Assembly (NCBI RefSeq): GCF_037975245.1
Contig: NC_092580.1
Location: 32,639,001 to 32,703,000, forward strand
Length of the DNA: 64,000 bases
From: Apostichopus japonicus
Lineage: Eukaryota > Echinodermata > Holothuroidea > Aspidochirotida > Stichopodidae
Reading direction: 5' to 3'
Part shown: piece after piece, positions 1 through 30,195 of the stretch
How positions within the stretch are numbered: position 1 is the first letter of the stretch
Layout: each line of letters begins with the position of its first letter
Made by a program: the position numbers and the translations under genes
The notes under the pieces: generated by a model
What the model saw: the letters and a program-made list of their open reading frames with translations, nothing else
What the model was told of the DNA's origin: nothing
Databases searched by the model: none

Positions 1-884
1 CTTTCTTTTCCCCCCGCTTAACACCAGATGTGGTCTTCGGTTTATTCATAAATGGGTGTACTAGAGCCTTGTATACATGACATTAGTTGCATTTAGCACG
101 ATTTGCCAGTTTCTTGTGAATTTTTCGAAAGTGTTTAGCTGGATCTGTCGTAAAATTTGAAAGGTGTACAACTTACTTTTCGTACACAATTGGTAATTTC
201 TCTACTGATTTGCAGAGTTTTTTTTACGATCTCCAATCGATACATTTCCCTTGATCATGTATTTGAACAACTATTACCAAGTCAAGTATTCGACCCGGTA
301 TTGTCTGGTCGGAGAGTTCAACGTGATGGACAGGGATTGTAATCATTTCGATCGAACTTGCATTGACTGGATTATCTGCGCCGCCGCTGTCGGCTCGATA
401 TAAAGTACACTTGTGCCGCGAATCAGGAAGTTTTCACAAAAGGATAACAGCTTTCAAGTTTAAGCAATTCATATCGCCGGATACATGGGGGGGTGGACAA
501 AAGTAGGATTACGTTCGCGGTTTATGATTCGACTGATCGTAAGTTGTGTTGTTATTTCGCTTAGTAGACAAAATAAACACGGGAATGGATACGCGATTTT
601 TGCCAATAATTTAATTTTCAGTTGATATCATAGTTTCGTTTAAACGTTCATAAGGTTTTATTAAACGTTTAAACGATGTTTCGTTCGTTTACACGTTTAA
701 ACGGCACAGCACTAGTAGATATTAGCTCAATCTTTTGTTTGATATAAATCTAATTAATGAATAGCCTAGAATGCCTTAGAATTCACCATTTTATGTCAAT
801 TTTTTTCTGGGAAGATCCCTTACCCTCCCCCACCACCCCCCCCCCTACACTAGAGTTGGCTTCAACAACCTCAGGGCCAGACCT

Positions 885-1065
885 CTTCAAGTATTAAGAT
901 ACAAGGCGTAGCATACTAACACTACAACAAGTAACAGGCCAAGATTATGACGCAGCTCAATAAACAGACTAGTGAGAGTACAGCCTAGATGCAGGCCAGG
1001 CTATCTAGTTGATTTATATCATATCTTATTAGCCTAGGCCTCTAGCTACCCCAAAACCGGAAGTT
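885..1065 (+). repeat. Direct duplication, copy 1
   Basis: About 180 bases resemble 2692-2860. Shared landmarks in the same order are a GACGCAGC..AATAAACAGACTAG segment, GTGAGAGTACA, a GCAGGCC..GGCTAT segment, CCTAGGC and CTACCCCAAAAC. The copies have diverged by small indels. The origin (segmental duplication or a dispersed repeat) is unresolved. Confidence 0.55.
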
Positions 1066-2144
1066 CAAAGTATACTTAAATTTCCTTGAATATGCTTTTT
1101 GGTCTTGTATACAATACACCACACTTAGAAAGTATAATGCATTTTCAGGAAAACTTACAACTCACAGACTATGATCAGGTGAATACACAAGCGTGCCATG
1201 CTAATTCACCCGATGATCAGGTAGATAGCCATAAATTTCCAATAAATGGGTAAAATAATAATTTATGAAAGTGTCACAAAATACAATATTTTCTGTCACC
1301 TTATTTCATTGTGGCAATTATGGCCATTTTTGTTGAGGCTTGTTAGGCTAACATTGCGAATGATAAAGCAAAATCTTGCCTTACAAACACAACAACTTCA
1401 GTGTTTATCAGTGTTGTTACGTTTGTGTAACACTGCATGAAGTAAGAGGACAAGCGAAGCATAAACCACCATACTTACTAAGTACACTACTTTAGTCTAA
1501 GGCCTTGTCATGAATAATAATGTAGAAGCATGGTGGGCTCATAATTGACGCATCTAAGGATTTGATCAACGATGTCTATCAGGGAAAAATCCAAATCACT
1601 CAACTGTATGTGTTTTTCATATGTGTAGTTCTTCAGAATTGTTATGATCTCAAAACTGTTAAGGTTCTGTGCTTATGCACCGTACAATTGAGCAGAATTT
1701 GACCACAAAATGTCTGCCGTGTCAAGTTCTTTCATACCCCTAAATTGACACATGCGTCGATAAGCCAACTGTAGTGTAGGCCTTAGTATACATCCATTGA
1801 CTTAAGATGCTGTTTGCTATGCTCTGAGCCTCTAAGCTCAGACAGGTCAGGTCCCAGAGAGTAGTGTTATCATATTGAGGTAATGTTGGTTACTTTTAGG
1901 GTGTAAGATTTCCAAATGCCCAAAATACATGCAAAACTGGGGGGAGGGTGTTAAAAGCTTAAAGAATACCACAACTTGGTCAGCAAATAGCTGAAATGGA
2001 TTCAAACTCATGATGTAATTCTGCTTGACTGCAAAAAGTTTAGGTGGCCTGCTGTATCGTTGCTAGTAATAATTGAAGGTGCATGAATTACGGGGGTGCG
2101 TCAATTATGAAGCCTTTTCTATACTACTAGTACTGTATGAAGGA

Positions 2145-2602
2145 CACTTCGAACTTCGGACACCTAAGCCTTAAAACACCCCAAAACTATATCTTCTAGT
2201 ATAAATCACCTGAAAATATACTTGATATGGTGGAGAAGTGTGTTATATTACGATACACGGCCAAACTTTCTTTCCTGCAAACTGTTTTCACGTTGTATTC
2301 CAAGAAGATTCTTCAAGATTGTGGAACTGGTATTTCTTTGCTAGAGTATTGCGAAGTTCGGACACCCAGCCCACAGTGTGGCGCTGGTGATAAAATTGGT
2401 GGCGCAGTTGCTCTTTCAGTAATTATAACAGACTTCATAGATCTCCGTCATTTTATTGACAAATATGTAAGTACTTACTTGCACACGGGTCATTTTGGAG
2501 AGAAAATAACTGTAGCTTTGTAGTTTTTCGTGAAATTGGCTGTTGCTATTGGTTGTCATGGTGAAATCGTGTATTTCTTAGGGGTGTCCGAACTTTGCAG
2601 TG
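2145..2602. mobile_element. Foldback/MITE-like element
   Basis: The left end (2145-2168, starting CACTTCGAACTTCGGACACC) is an imperfect inverted repeat of the right end (2577-2602, whose complement starts CACTGCAAAGTTCGGACACC). A third GTTCGGACACC motif lies inside near 2356. No coding capacity and no clear target duplication are visible. The 98-codon frame inside (2227-2523) is best treated as chance. Confidence 0.4.
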
Positions 2603-2691
2603 TTCCGAACTTCGCAATACTGACTAGGCCTAGGCCCCTAGGCCTATCTTATTAGTAGACGACTGCCTTTATCCAGACAACAGTATTTTTT

Positions 2692-2860
2692 TTATTCAAG
2701 GCTTAGCATAATCACAGAGGCCGATATTACGACGCAGCAATAAACAGACTAGTGAGAGTACAACCTGTGCAGGCCTGGCTATGTACTAATTGACTTATCC
2801 TTCATCTTACTAGCACAGTACTCTTCTTAGCCTAGGCCTAGGCTACCCCAAAACTGTTAC
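2692..2860 (+). repeat. Direct duplication, copy 2
   Basis: This is the partner of 885-1065, about 1.8 kb away in the same orientation. The foldback element at 2145-2602 lies between the two copies. Confidence 0.5.
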
Positions 2861-3403
2861 TTTGTAAGTTGCAGTCTAACGTAAACATTGCGAATGGGAA
2901 GTTCAAAAGTGTTTCGTGGCTAAGGCAAGTTTTTCAGTAAAAAGAATCCTAAATACTGTCACACAACTTACCTATTAAGAAAGCGAGATACGTAGCTGGT
3001 CCCTAAATTCAAGGCCGAGTTTTTGCTTTCAACTATCTGATTCGTCTACAGCATTCGCCTTCACTGGCAGTGTCACTGTCAAGGGCTAGGGGAAGACGGC
3101 AATGTTATGACTAGTACAGAGGGTTGTGATCGATTCTGTTACAACTGCACAATACATGCAGAAGTACGTATGTACATTATGTCCTTGCAAATACACAAGA
3201 CTGAGAAGTATGGCTTTACGTAGGAGCAAAGTTCTGCAATTTTACATAGCGCCATCTTTTGGGGAAATGTCTGCAGACCACTGGTGACTACCACGCTAAT
3301 TTATGTCAGTGCTTGCGGCGACTGAGGCGTTAGATGTTTGATAAACTAAGTTTAGTATAAAAAACTAAAAGGAGAGATGCAGTTAAAAAAATTGCTGTTA
3401 TAT

Positions 3404-3431
3404 CAGGGAGTTGCTATGGAACAACTCCCTG
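3404..3431. repeat. Short perfect hairpin
   Basis: Stem CAGGGAGTTG (3404-3413) pairs with CAACTCCCTG (3422-3431) around an 8-base loop. Nearly the same hairpin occurs inside the TTAA MITE at 53038-53076, so this may be the relic of a related element. Confidence 0.45.
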
Positions 3432-6188
3432 GTTATACCCTTTGACGACTTTCAGTATGACAACTGATTCGGGAAAACAAAATCCATTCATTTCAAGCCC
3501 TCTGAAAAAGTTCCATCCGGAAATTCCCAAACAACATTAATTGTAACTTCAAAAGTAGCCTATATCCCTGCACTAAAACTACTTTATGAGGCTGGTGTAC
3601 TTTTCGGATTATAATATCCAGACCACTAGACATCAGTCTGATAAATAAATAAAATACACTAGCTGTATCAGACGTTTTCCCGTGAATATTGTCAAAACGA
3701 GATTATGTACCATCGTGTGTGAGGCTGGTATACATGGGCTCTCGATGCGCCGACTATGATCATAGGAAATTTGGCACCGGTTCTATAACTTTTCTTGGGT
3801 CAGTGGTTCGGATACCGAGCAACAAAACGAGTTCTTCCTGGCTTTGAATAGTTTCATAGTCAGTGTTTTGTTTATTACCATTTCATTATTCCAGCCACCG
3901 ACCTGAAGTATAACCACAAAGACTCCGTAGAAAGTACTAGAGTTGTAGCTGAGTTTGACTCAACTCAACACGAGTAGCTTTTTGAGTACAAATTAAGCCA
4001 GGGCCCAGGGGTAGGGCTAGATGAAAATTTTCTTCTCAGAACGAGCACGAGCACAAATCTGACATCTCTCCAACAATTCATCAGAGTAAAATAGTAACCA
4101 TTGTTGTAAAGAAGTCCTACAATTAACGCCAGTTTGCGCAACAGCCTCAAACAGAGGCGCAACCACGTATTCGTGTAGGTAACCTCCTCCCCCCTCCCCC
4201 GCCCAGAATAAATGCGACCACCCCACCCGAATTAGACAGAATATTACACACAAAAATCATAGTGCACAGTACATTGTTTCAAAAGTTGCAAAATATAGCA
4301 CGTTTTGCATCTAATCAACCTCAATTTTATTAGAAGTTCTCACAGGGGGAATGGAGATCCCTCCACTGGACAACATGATATCTTAGCCCCTCCCTCTCCC
4401 ACGTCTCCCCCCCCCCGATGAATGTAAAAATGGTGTTTGCGCTCCTGTGATGTTGAGGAAGGATTTCACTATTCCAACACCGTGCATTCGATTAATTGCA
4501 GACTGTTATATGCAATAATGCAACTTACTGCGAAGTTGCTTGAAAACATAAACATATGCATACAGCAAATGCTTACAATGACAACAGCTAGACCAGTTCA
4601 GTAAAATACAATTTGGTAAATATACATTGTTGTTAGAATAAATAATGACGGACACTATATAGTGTAATATCCCGAATATTCCAAAATAAAATATAAACCA
4701 CGGAAACGTAGTCAAGCCATCACATTGAAAACGAAGACCGTGACATCGGTAAACGATAAAATATTGAAATCTACCGTTCTGACGAGATATAAAAAAAACT
4801 ATCGTGCATTGATGAATAATACAAAGATGGTAAGTTTCCGTTTCATTGGCTATACTAGGATATGACTTATTGTGCATGCACTGGAAGTGTTGCTAATTTT
4901 GCAAAGATGGAACCAGTTAAGAGCGTGAATCTGCAATTTCATATCATTTTGCCGCTTTCTGAAGATGATATTCAAAATGACCACTTCAATATACTAGCAA
5001 TGGCTGTAAAATTGTATTGCAAAACAGCAAGTATTAAATTTTTACCGTTTTTATTTTTTTCTACCGTGTTTGTAAATTATCGATATGTCCTTTCTACGCT
5101 CCCGTAGCAAACCCGTTGTTGGGGACTTCCCACAGTTTCAGGTTGCCTGTGATCGCGCACGAGCTAAAAAGAGGAACCCAAATTATAATATAAGGACCAC
5201 TCAATACTGTATGTTATTGTGTTGTTCTTTAATATAATGATGTTGATCATATGCAAAAACGGTTTTGAAAATCTCGTTAACCTGAAAAACCCATCTTCAG
5301 AGCTGAAACACTGGTAAGTTATTGAAAGTTGAGACAGGTTGTGCAGAAATTTAGCTGCCTGCACAGCAGATGGTTAGCGTACCACTTGCACGAAACTCAA
5401 TTTCAAGACCGGACGAACGTAGATTATTCACCTGGTACTGGGGCGTCAATCCCAACCGAAAAATGCGGGGGGGGGGGTGGGGGATGGGGAATAAATGACT
5501 GAACTTGGGTAAAACTGAAGAAGCGTGCGCGTAGCCAAACCGCGATCGCCTTGGCGCAACACCTTTATTGGATGGGGTCCAGATGCGTACCCTGGTGAGG
5601 GCAAGGGGGCCGACTCACATCTAGAAATCTTCAAGTTTGCTTCTGTTTGGTCCCTGAATTGATCTGTCAGTCATAAATACATATTTTAACAAACTTCAAA
5701 TCTGACATGTGATTAGACTTAAATTAAGAAAGGCTTATCTATTTAACATCCTGGCCTTTATCATGAATAATAAAACTCAAACCAAATTGGAAATTCTTTA
5801 AATTTGTACACAAGAATAAAATCATCTTGTAGTACAGATGTCTACAACACGCACACAAACGGCATCATAAGTACATTTAAAAGCAGTTGGATACATTCAC
5901 TGGACAAATGTGTACATCACTGGGCACATTCACTTAATTGGAAACAAAATATCCTATAAAATAATCAATACAGTACTTCAGGGCTCTTGCCTGGGTAGAA
6001 TCTCTAGGGGGCAGTTGAGGAACATGGAAAAACATGCATAGTCCAAACGTTACTGCACATAGTGATGCTTTTGATGTGTGTGTATACCAGGGCCATTTAT
6101 AAGAAATTTTTAGTGGGTGGCCATTGCCAAAAAGGGACCATTATGACACTATCTAAGCAGAGAACCACCATTGGTTAGTGCATGGTTT

Positions 6189-6708
6189 CAATCAATCAAT
6201 CAATAGTCATAAGCCAAATTGGCCCGTTGACCTCCCCGAAGATTATAAACATTCTTAGGTTTGTAACCTTTCATAATGTTAATCCGGTGCCTGCCATCTT
6301 CGAGTAGCTGGGCTGCAGAACGGCCGGACCATTTGGTTAGATTGTCAATCCATCGTAGATTACGTTTGTAGCCGCAGGGTAGCCCACAGAGTACAGCAAA
6401 TGTAAGGCCTCCACAACGTACAGCATGTCCGAACCATTTTGCGTTATGTTGAAGAACAGTTTCAGACGAGAATAGCCATCGGCCCGCAATCTTAGTGTTT
6501 AGTTCCTCATTCGACACATGGTCCTTCCATGTGAGACCAAGCAAACGTCGCCAAATTTCTCTACCTAAAGCGTCAAGGCGATTCATGTCAGCCGCTTTTA
6601 TGGTCCAGGTGCTACAACCGTATGTAAGACGAGATGCAACCAGAGCTCTGGTCAGGTGGAATTTAACATCCATAGAGATACGATTCGACTTCAAATAGAC
6701 TTCAAATA
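6189..6708 (-). mobile_element. 5'-truncated non-LTR retrotransposon (LINE)
   Basis: On the minus strand, 6694-6200 encodes 164 residues resembling the C-terminal end of a LINE ORF2 after the reverse transcriptase palm. Recognisable pieces are a RALVASRLTYGCSTWTI segment and a LGREIWRRLLGLTWKDHVSN segment. The element ends in a (TTGA)n microsatellite at about 6189-6204, and the stop codon is formed by that tail. A perfect 10-bp direct repeat TGCATGGTTT flanks the insertion (6179-6188 and 6709-6718), which fits target-primed reverse transcription with 5' truncation. The remaining frame is open, so the insertion is not very old, but it lacks endonuclease and the RT core. The clade is uncertain. 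Confidence 0.8.
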
Positions 6709-8188
6709 TGCATGGTTTGCATGAAAATTATTGCCAAACATGCCTTGAGCACAGATTGCCGGAACTGGTACTTCCCAGGCCTGTTAAGGTGCATCTAAAC
6801 ATTCTTTATTTTGAGATCTCAAGTGTTTGAAATTAGAATAAAAACAGGTAAATTAGAAAACAAAATTATTCGGTAAAATCACTTTGTAGGGGAATTACAG
6901 GACCTTGGGTTACTTTATAAAGCTCTGCTTTATTCATTGTTTTTACGCAAGTAATTGAAGCTATAAAACACGCTAGAGCATTCTGATGGTAGCCGAAGCC
7001 TATATATGCTGAGGGGATGCCATATGGGAATTTTAGGTGTATTACTAAGTTGGCGGTTTGTGTTATCATTATTTGTTTGACATTCCAAAAAGAGACCTAC
7101 TGTGGAGGGGGAGGGGGAAATAAGTGGGTGGTTGGGAGGGGTTGAAAATAAGTGAGTGGGTGGGTTGTGTAGGGGACTTTGCCATGATGTTCCAACTTAA
7201 GACATTGAGGCACTCATATGAGGGTCAACAATGAAACTGATAGGACCTACATAACACATATAGTAATAAAAACGTAATAAACATATTTATGAGCCGTATT
7301 TTCACATTTGAATTCTACAAATTTTAGGAGCTCTGTACGCTTATTGTGATTCTAACAAAACTTGAGACAACCAAAACAAACGCACTGTCATCGAATCCAC
7401 GATCGTGCAGCGTTTAAACTAAACCTAAGAAATGATATGAACATTACGCTAAAACTAAATGAAATAGCTCATTCTGTCCAGGCATTCACATTATCTTAGG
7501 CCTACTTTCATTAAGGAAGTGGAAATCTCAGGGGACATTTATACTGGAAAGGAGATCAGCGATTGCTGCAGGCTTTCATTATCTGGTGGCTTAACAGATA
7601 GCCTCAGCAGTGTATGAGAGTGGTTCCTCACATAAGTTACGCTATAAATGAAATCCGTAATTCTTATTTCAACCCAATTGAAAAGTGCTATTTTTCGTCG
7701 GGGGCTTGAGCAGATGAGAATAAAACATTGATAACTACTAGTCTCATAGCACAATGTTTGAGCTCCCTTTATGAGATACATGTGTCATTATGAGCCTGAT
7801 AGGCCAAGCACCTACACAAGTCCTTCACCATAACCCTGAGGGGAGGGGGGATGGGATTTGATATTGTGTCCCCCACCCTTCAGAAAGTGGGGGACATGTC
7901 CTCCCCCTCCCACCATAATTGATGCCCCTGACCTGGTATATCATTTATTGGCATTAATGACCAATATAATTTGCAGGGATTGATATTACCACTTTAAGTA
8001 TCAAAATTTAATGCAAGTTTATAATGCTCTAGCCTAGACCGTAGTTTCAGTGCAGAAACAATTCATTTGATGTTTTTTGGGGGGCTGATTCATACATATT
8101 TATTATAGGTAGACTTTACTTCATTTCTGTGTCTCATTTACTTGTTTTATTTTTTGTTTCATGAGTAGGTGCAGATCCGCTCATCATT

Positions 8189-24532
<16,344 letters not shown>

Positions 24533-24755
24533 AAAAATGGTGTGGTTGCCACGGGAATGTTTTTAAAAAAAAGGCCATTTTGTGGTTGCTGTGCTAAAGA
24601 AAATTCAGTGAACTCTCTTTGCTTGGGCAGTAGCCTTTATCCCTTTCTTATGGCTGAAATATTCTGGCACATTACAACATTTCAAACCAAAAATATCAGC
24701 ATAAACCAAACAGTATTTTCGATGAACCTGTAGGCGTGACATCAAAAACCAAACA

Positions 24756-24823
24756 AATAAACAACACTAGCAATTTGTTGATTGTTGTTATATCAGCACC
24801 TTATAAGTAGTTTGCATAATAAA
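24756..24823 (+). promoter_or_regulatory. Candidate MOV10L1 poly(A) signals
   Basis: Two AATAAA hexamers follow the stop codon, at 24756-24761 and 24818-24823 (224 and 286 bases downstream). Either could end the transcript. Transcript data would decide between them. Confidence 0.5.
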
Positions 24824-27417
24824 ATCTAACGTTATTCTGTTGATGAACTCCTGTTGGAACATATAAAAGGCCAAAGCTGTAAGAAAATTGATGAGTTTCT
24901 GATTTTACTTTGAAAATTTGAGATATAATGGTGACATAAAACCTTTTTCTAGCTATCAGGTACATTTTAATTTTCTTCTCTCAGGTAGTTTAGCCTACAG
25001 TCTTGAGACTGGTACAGTTGTTGTTCATGATCCAAGAGTAACACAATCAGCAGGGGCAGACAAATGCAGGATTTTAACAGGGAGGGGGTGTGGCCACAAG
25101 TGACCCCCATGTAGGGGGCTCAGGGTCCCTGAGGCATATATTGGCTATAAATGAGGTCTTTAATTAGTTCTGCATGCAAAGTTGTCCTATTAACTACTTA
25201 TATCATTTTTTATGTGTAGGGTTGAAAGGTGGGGGGAGGGGGGGGGGACTGCACAATCTTACAACCCCCTTGCAGAAGACAGCGGTTTGAAGAATTTTAA
25301 TTTAAGTTTTAGTAGGAGACCACTGAGTACATGATCTCAATGTTACAAGTTTTATTACAAAAATATATTTTTACTAGTTTACTAGATATTTCACTAGTTG
25401 GTATATCTAAATCGTGAACTTTATGAGTACAACTTTGAGTACAAAGCTGTGCTGGTGAGTACAACCTTACAGCTTGAACCGGATAACAGACTCACTGCAC
25501 TGAGAGGTGGTCCATAATCTATTAAAACACACAAGCTCCATTCAACTAAAAGATCTCTAAAACTGATCAGGTGCAACATTGTAACTAGAAAAATGTTGAT
25601 TTCTGCCAAGTTGTTTCTGCACTGCCAACTGCCTCAGAGAGATCTTTATCTAACCTTCAGTTAACATCAATACCAGATCTCAATACTTTTAAAAACATGG
25701 GCATATGCATGGGCAAAGAAAGTCGGATTGTCAGGAATGGTCACATGATACAGTATCAGCCAATCAAAGCTAAGGATGAAAGAAACGACTAGAAACGATT
25801 CTAGAATGAACAGTATCTATACAAGTGTGTTTTCAAGATCTTACCCTTAATCTTATTATAAGCAGTACTATATATAGTTAACATCAAAGCAGTGTACAAT
25901 GTATTTAGGTAACCTTGCCATGTAAATATACATCTCTTCTATTCTCTTTACTGAGTAGGATATGTCTTTGCACTTCCTGTTGCATAGATGTTTGTCTTTT
26001 TTATTACTCAGAGATAATCAGTCTCTTTGTTTCGGCTATTAATGATGGCGTGTATTAGTTAGTTTTCTAGTTGCCGTTGCATTTGCTGGTTTTGCACTGA
26101 ACATCTTTTAGTTGAACACATAGCTGTGACAAGATGGTCATCTTGTTAATGAAGTTGGACAGTTGTATATTACAGGCCATTAACATTATCAGGTTTGTTG
26201 AAAGGAAACAATTTATTCAGTGCAAGTGGTAGGACATTTGGATGAAACGGATAAAACGATAATGCCATCAAAATTGTCGTTTTGTTGTCCTCCACTTGAT
26301 AGAACATGTGGTTGTATTCAACAGGACAATTTGGCGATCAACATTGTCAGTTTGTTGAAGGAATGAAAAGGAAACGAGCCACATATATAGTTTGAACATT
26401 TGGTTGTTTGTGTCAGGCATTAAACCATCAAACTCTCAGCATTGTTGGAAGGGAGCCAGATCTTCTGCACGTGGCCTAGTGCTGTTGTATTTCTATTCCG
26501 TAAGACTATAACTTTATTGAAAAGCAAAAATTAAAAAAGACAAAGAAAATAGCGGAATTGGCACTCAATTTTACACAGAGCAGAAGGTAAACGCATTCTA
26601 CATCGAAATTAATGATTTGTCTCGATTTATTCTTGTTAACAGAGATGTATAGTTGCCAGAGAAACAAATTGCTACGTTAAGGAGCTGAACCAAACAGAAC
26701 TGTATAGGGGTAGGCTAAATATAATCGGTCGTCATAGCAACAAGGTTGGATCTCAATTATTGTTGGCCTTTCATTTAGTCACGTTTGAGTTACACACCAT
26801 GAATAATTCCAGACTTATTCAAGATGTTTATGTTTCGCAAGAACTTTGTATTTCTCTTTGAATAATAATATTGAAATCACAGACAACGCAAAAGAACGTC
26901 ACCATTATTTTTTGCAATTTGATACAATATTTTACATGAAGATGTCAATTTTTGTGAAGTCAGTGAGATAATGTATGTGATCGTTCAAATGTCGATTTTC
27001 GTTATTGTACGACATTAGCGACTTTACGAATTTTTATTCTATTTTTAAATTATTTGCAGTAAGTTTCCAGTGTGATTTCCTCACGTTGGCCCTTATTTCT
27101 CAACGGATATCCGACGGAATTTGTTGCAACAAATTCCGTCAGGTTTTTTTTTTTATTATCTCTGCTGGTGTAGGCAAGCTGGTTGTTGTTATGAAGTTTA
27201 ATCAGTTCACAGGAATAAAGAGATAGTGCTTTCGCGCGCTTGGAGCTAGTTAGTAACAACGGCTCTGGTATGCATATTATAACGAGTGCCGCCGCAACAG
27301 CAGATAACAAAAACCTTCACAGGACCAATGTAAGCTGTCTCTCTTAATGGTTCCCTAACCGAAATATTTTTCAATCCGTTGACTATGATAGCAATAACCC
27401 ATTTGTGATAGCTTTAC

Positions 27418-27535
27418 GGAGGGAAGAGGAGGGGGACTCCATGAGGGAAGAGGGAACTCCATGAGGGAAGAGGAGGGGGGCTCCATGAGGGAAGAGGAGG
27501 GGGAACTCCATAAGGGAAGAGGAGAAGGGAGTCCA
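27418..27535 (+). repeat. Purine-rich minisatellite
   Basis: About five units of roughly 26 bases share GAGGGAAGAGGAGGGG and ACTCCATGAG. The G-rich strand could form G-quadruplex or triplex structures. Confidence 0.8.
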
Positions 27536-27846
27536 TGTGCGTAAACCATTATCATTGTTACTATATAGGCCTACTGGTGCTTGTTTGGGAATGTAACCCC
27601 CGTACCGACTTAAATTGTGACCACTCGTATTTTTTTCGCGACTAGATCCTTTATATGCAACAAGACATGGGTAGAGTCCTCTGATATAAAAAAAACGTTA
27701 CCATAGATGAAACATAAAATACTCCTCGGAATATTAAGTAGACATCAACAGGTATCATGTCAATGCTCGGTGGGGTGGGGGGGGGGGGGAGGGAACAATA
27801 ACTTGGACTTACCAAACCTGGACGACCTACAATCAGGCAAGATATT

Positions 27847-28105
27847 GATTCCGATGCGCAAGTGTTAGAATTAAAGATTATTGCCAATTGTCAGTTTCCT
27901 ATCCTGTTATTATGCTAATAGTGCATGCAAACTTTACTGAACATAACGGCATATCAAATTCGTGTATTGATTTCGATGCATGCACAAGTGGTAGAATTAA
28001 AGTTTATGACCAATTGTTAGTTTCCAATCCTGTTCACTGATGATTATGCTTATAGTGCATACACACTGTACTGAAAATAACAGCATATCAAATTCGGCAG
28101 TTGCA
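27847..28105 (+). repeat. Tandem duplication of about 120 bp
   Basis: Two adjacent copies share GATTTCGATGC/GATTCCGATGC, GCAAGTG.TAGAATTAAAG, CAATTGT.AGTTTCC, ATCCTGTT, TAGTGCAT and CATATCAAATTCG in the same order, with about 20% divergence and a small insertion in the second. Confidence 0.65.
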
Positions 28106-29850
28106 CTCAACGTAGTAAAAAAAAAAAAAACCTATAGGCTAACAGTACTTTTTTTTAAAAATAAATTTTATCATTCATTTCTTATAACTGATTTTGTATT
28201 CACCTTGTCGCATTATGACTGTAATAAACAGCTTTACTTACATCATATAATATGTCACACCCATTGTTTAGTATTACTTAGTGCTTGTTGAATTTTGATA
28301 ACGATAAATTATGACGTGGTAATAACCTACGTCATCGACGAAGCAAAGAACAGAGCTAGCCATACACGGCTCTGCATACGGTAGACTTAAGATATGTCAT
28401 GTCTGTTCAACCGATTAGCGATACCAATTTCTCACATAGAAATTTGGAGAATACATCAAACTGTCTAAAGCATTATTTACTCGAGCTTGGTTTGCTGACA
28501 TCGTTGCAGCGTTATTTTCAATATAAAAAAGTTGACTCATTCTACAATCCGTGCAGTTCATTTCTCAAGCAAGAGTTAAATGAATAGGCTTTGTTTGTGT
28601 TTAATTGAAACACAATCTTCCATCGATATTGCGCCCAAACTATAAAACCAGCGTGTATACCCTCAATATGTTACATGCATAGGTTACCCGTGAGGTAAAC
28701 GCCCAGGCAACCAATATGCAAAGGCTCAACGGGGGAGCGGGGGGGGGGGAAGGGGGAGTGAGGGAGGGAACAACAATAACCGGGAACTACCGAAAACCTG
28801 GACGACCTACCATCAAGCAAGATATATGTGTAGGTCAATAAGTATTTTTGTGCCACTATATTTCCCCGTTTTTATGTAGTTTGATGTTTCCGTTAAGCTA
28901 AGAGTCGGGTGAACACACGTATAGTTTACAGCTAATTCACGACTTGACATAAGTTTCAGCTTTAGAGAATGGTACGAAACACAACAATTAAAATATCAAT
29001 CTTTCAGCATATTGCGTCCAACTATAAAACCAACGTGTGTTCCCTCAACTTGTTACACATACTTTTGCACGTGATGTATACGCCCCTGCAGGCAACCAAA
29101 ATGCCGCATAGCTGTGTCGCAATCGGGCCACAAATCCCCTGATCTCATGTAGTTGTTCTCACAAATTGGGGAACAACTGGGCCTTCAAGTAAACACTACG
29201 AGCGATCTAACAGTAAATGAAAAGAAACCAAAGTTGTACTGAGAAAAAAAACTGGCTTCAGTTTATATGGGTTTTATATGCAAAAGAATTTAATCCATTT
29301 AATTTGTCCAGAGGGACAGTTTAAGACTGGCCCATCCAGTGAAGATTAAGTATTTCAATTGATATTGGAACGATAGCTGAGTTATTGTCGCCATGTGAGG
29401 AGAAGGATGTAAGCTCAGACTTCAAAGGAATTCATCCGTTTAAGGGCTGAAAAATTAGTACTCGCAGTGGTTACGGGAATGATAGATGGATGCATTGGGC
29501 CGCCGTTACTGGAAAAAACTGCGAAATCAAAGTTCTTTCTCCTAAATAAAGTAAATATGCCTTGTTAAATCAACCAACGGTCCAAGTAAAATGTGATATT
29601 TAATTTGAAATCAAAATCAAATTTGATGTAAAAAAAAATGCAATAGGTCAATCATAAAAGGACTAGGAGATAAAAAAGTTACTAATTTAATAGAACGATT
29701 CGAAAATAAGTAGAACGATTCATTTCGTTTTTGATAATAACATTGATCTTGCGGTTTGCGTTGTTTTCTGCTGAAATGCTGCCCATAATGTAACTCCTTA
29801 CACAAGGAATATAGAGGGCTTGGATCATGCATGACACCGTACCCTCGTTA

Positions 29851-30195
29851 TTGTAGTGCGCGTACGCACCATAATATTGGCATTACTGGACAAGTGAAAG
29901 GTACTTACATGACTGGACGTTGAAAATTAGTGTTTCATGAAGTCTCTTTACATTTGCAGTTTCGGAGTCTAGCTGCGCAGGCAATTTATTCTGAACCCGT
30001 CTCTATATAAGGTTCTGTACCACGGCGCGATTTGTTATAATTGTAGTGCGCGTGCGCGCTTTAATATTGGCATTACTGGCCAAGCGAACGATACCTACAT
30101 GACTGGATGTTCAAACTTTAAGTTTCATATCGCCTCTTAACATTTGCAGTTTCGGAGGCAGCTAGCTGCGTAGCCACCTTACTCTGAGCCTGTCA
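29851..30195 (+). repeat. Direct duplication of about 160 bp
   Basis: Both copies begin ATTGTAGTGCGCGT and continue TAATATTGGCATTACTGG, ACATGACTGGA.GTT, ACATTTGCAGTTTCGGAG and GCTGCG. The copies start near 29851 and 30040. The unit resembles a promoter or MITE fragment, but its function is unknown. Confidence 0.65.

Larger units (their letters stand above)
1..8168. other. Upstream region without a recognised gene
   Basis: No open frame here has convincing domain content. The stretch holds a direct duplication (about 885-1065 and 2692-2860), a small foldback element (2145-2602), a short hairpin (3404-3431), fragments related to the hAT-like MITEs (about 4264-4410 and 6740-6830) and a truncated LINE (6189-6708). 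The MOV10L1 promoter and any 5' non-coding exon should lie here, but I could not place them. A possible splice acceptor (TAG ending at 8168, after a T-rich tract) sits 20 bases before the MOV10L1 start codon. Confidence 0.5.

Noticed and set aside
4506-4877. 123-codon minus-strand frame rich in Ile, Tyr, His and Cys
   Set aside because: Composition is what AT-rich non-coding DNA gives; no domain or signal was seen.
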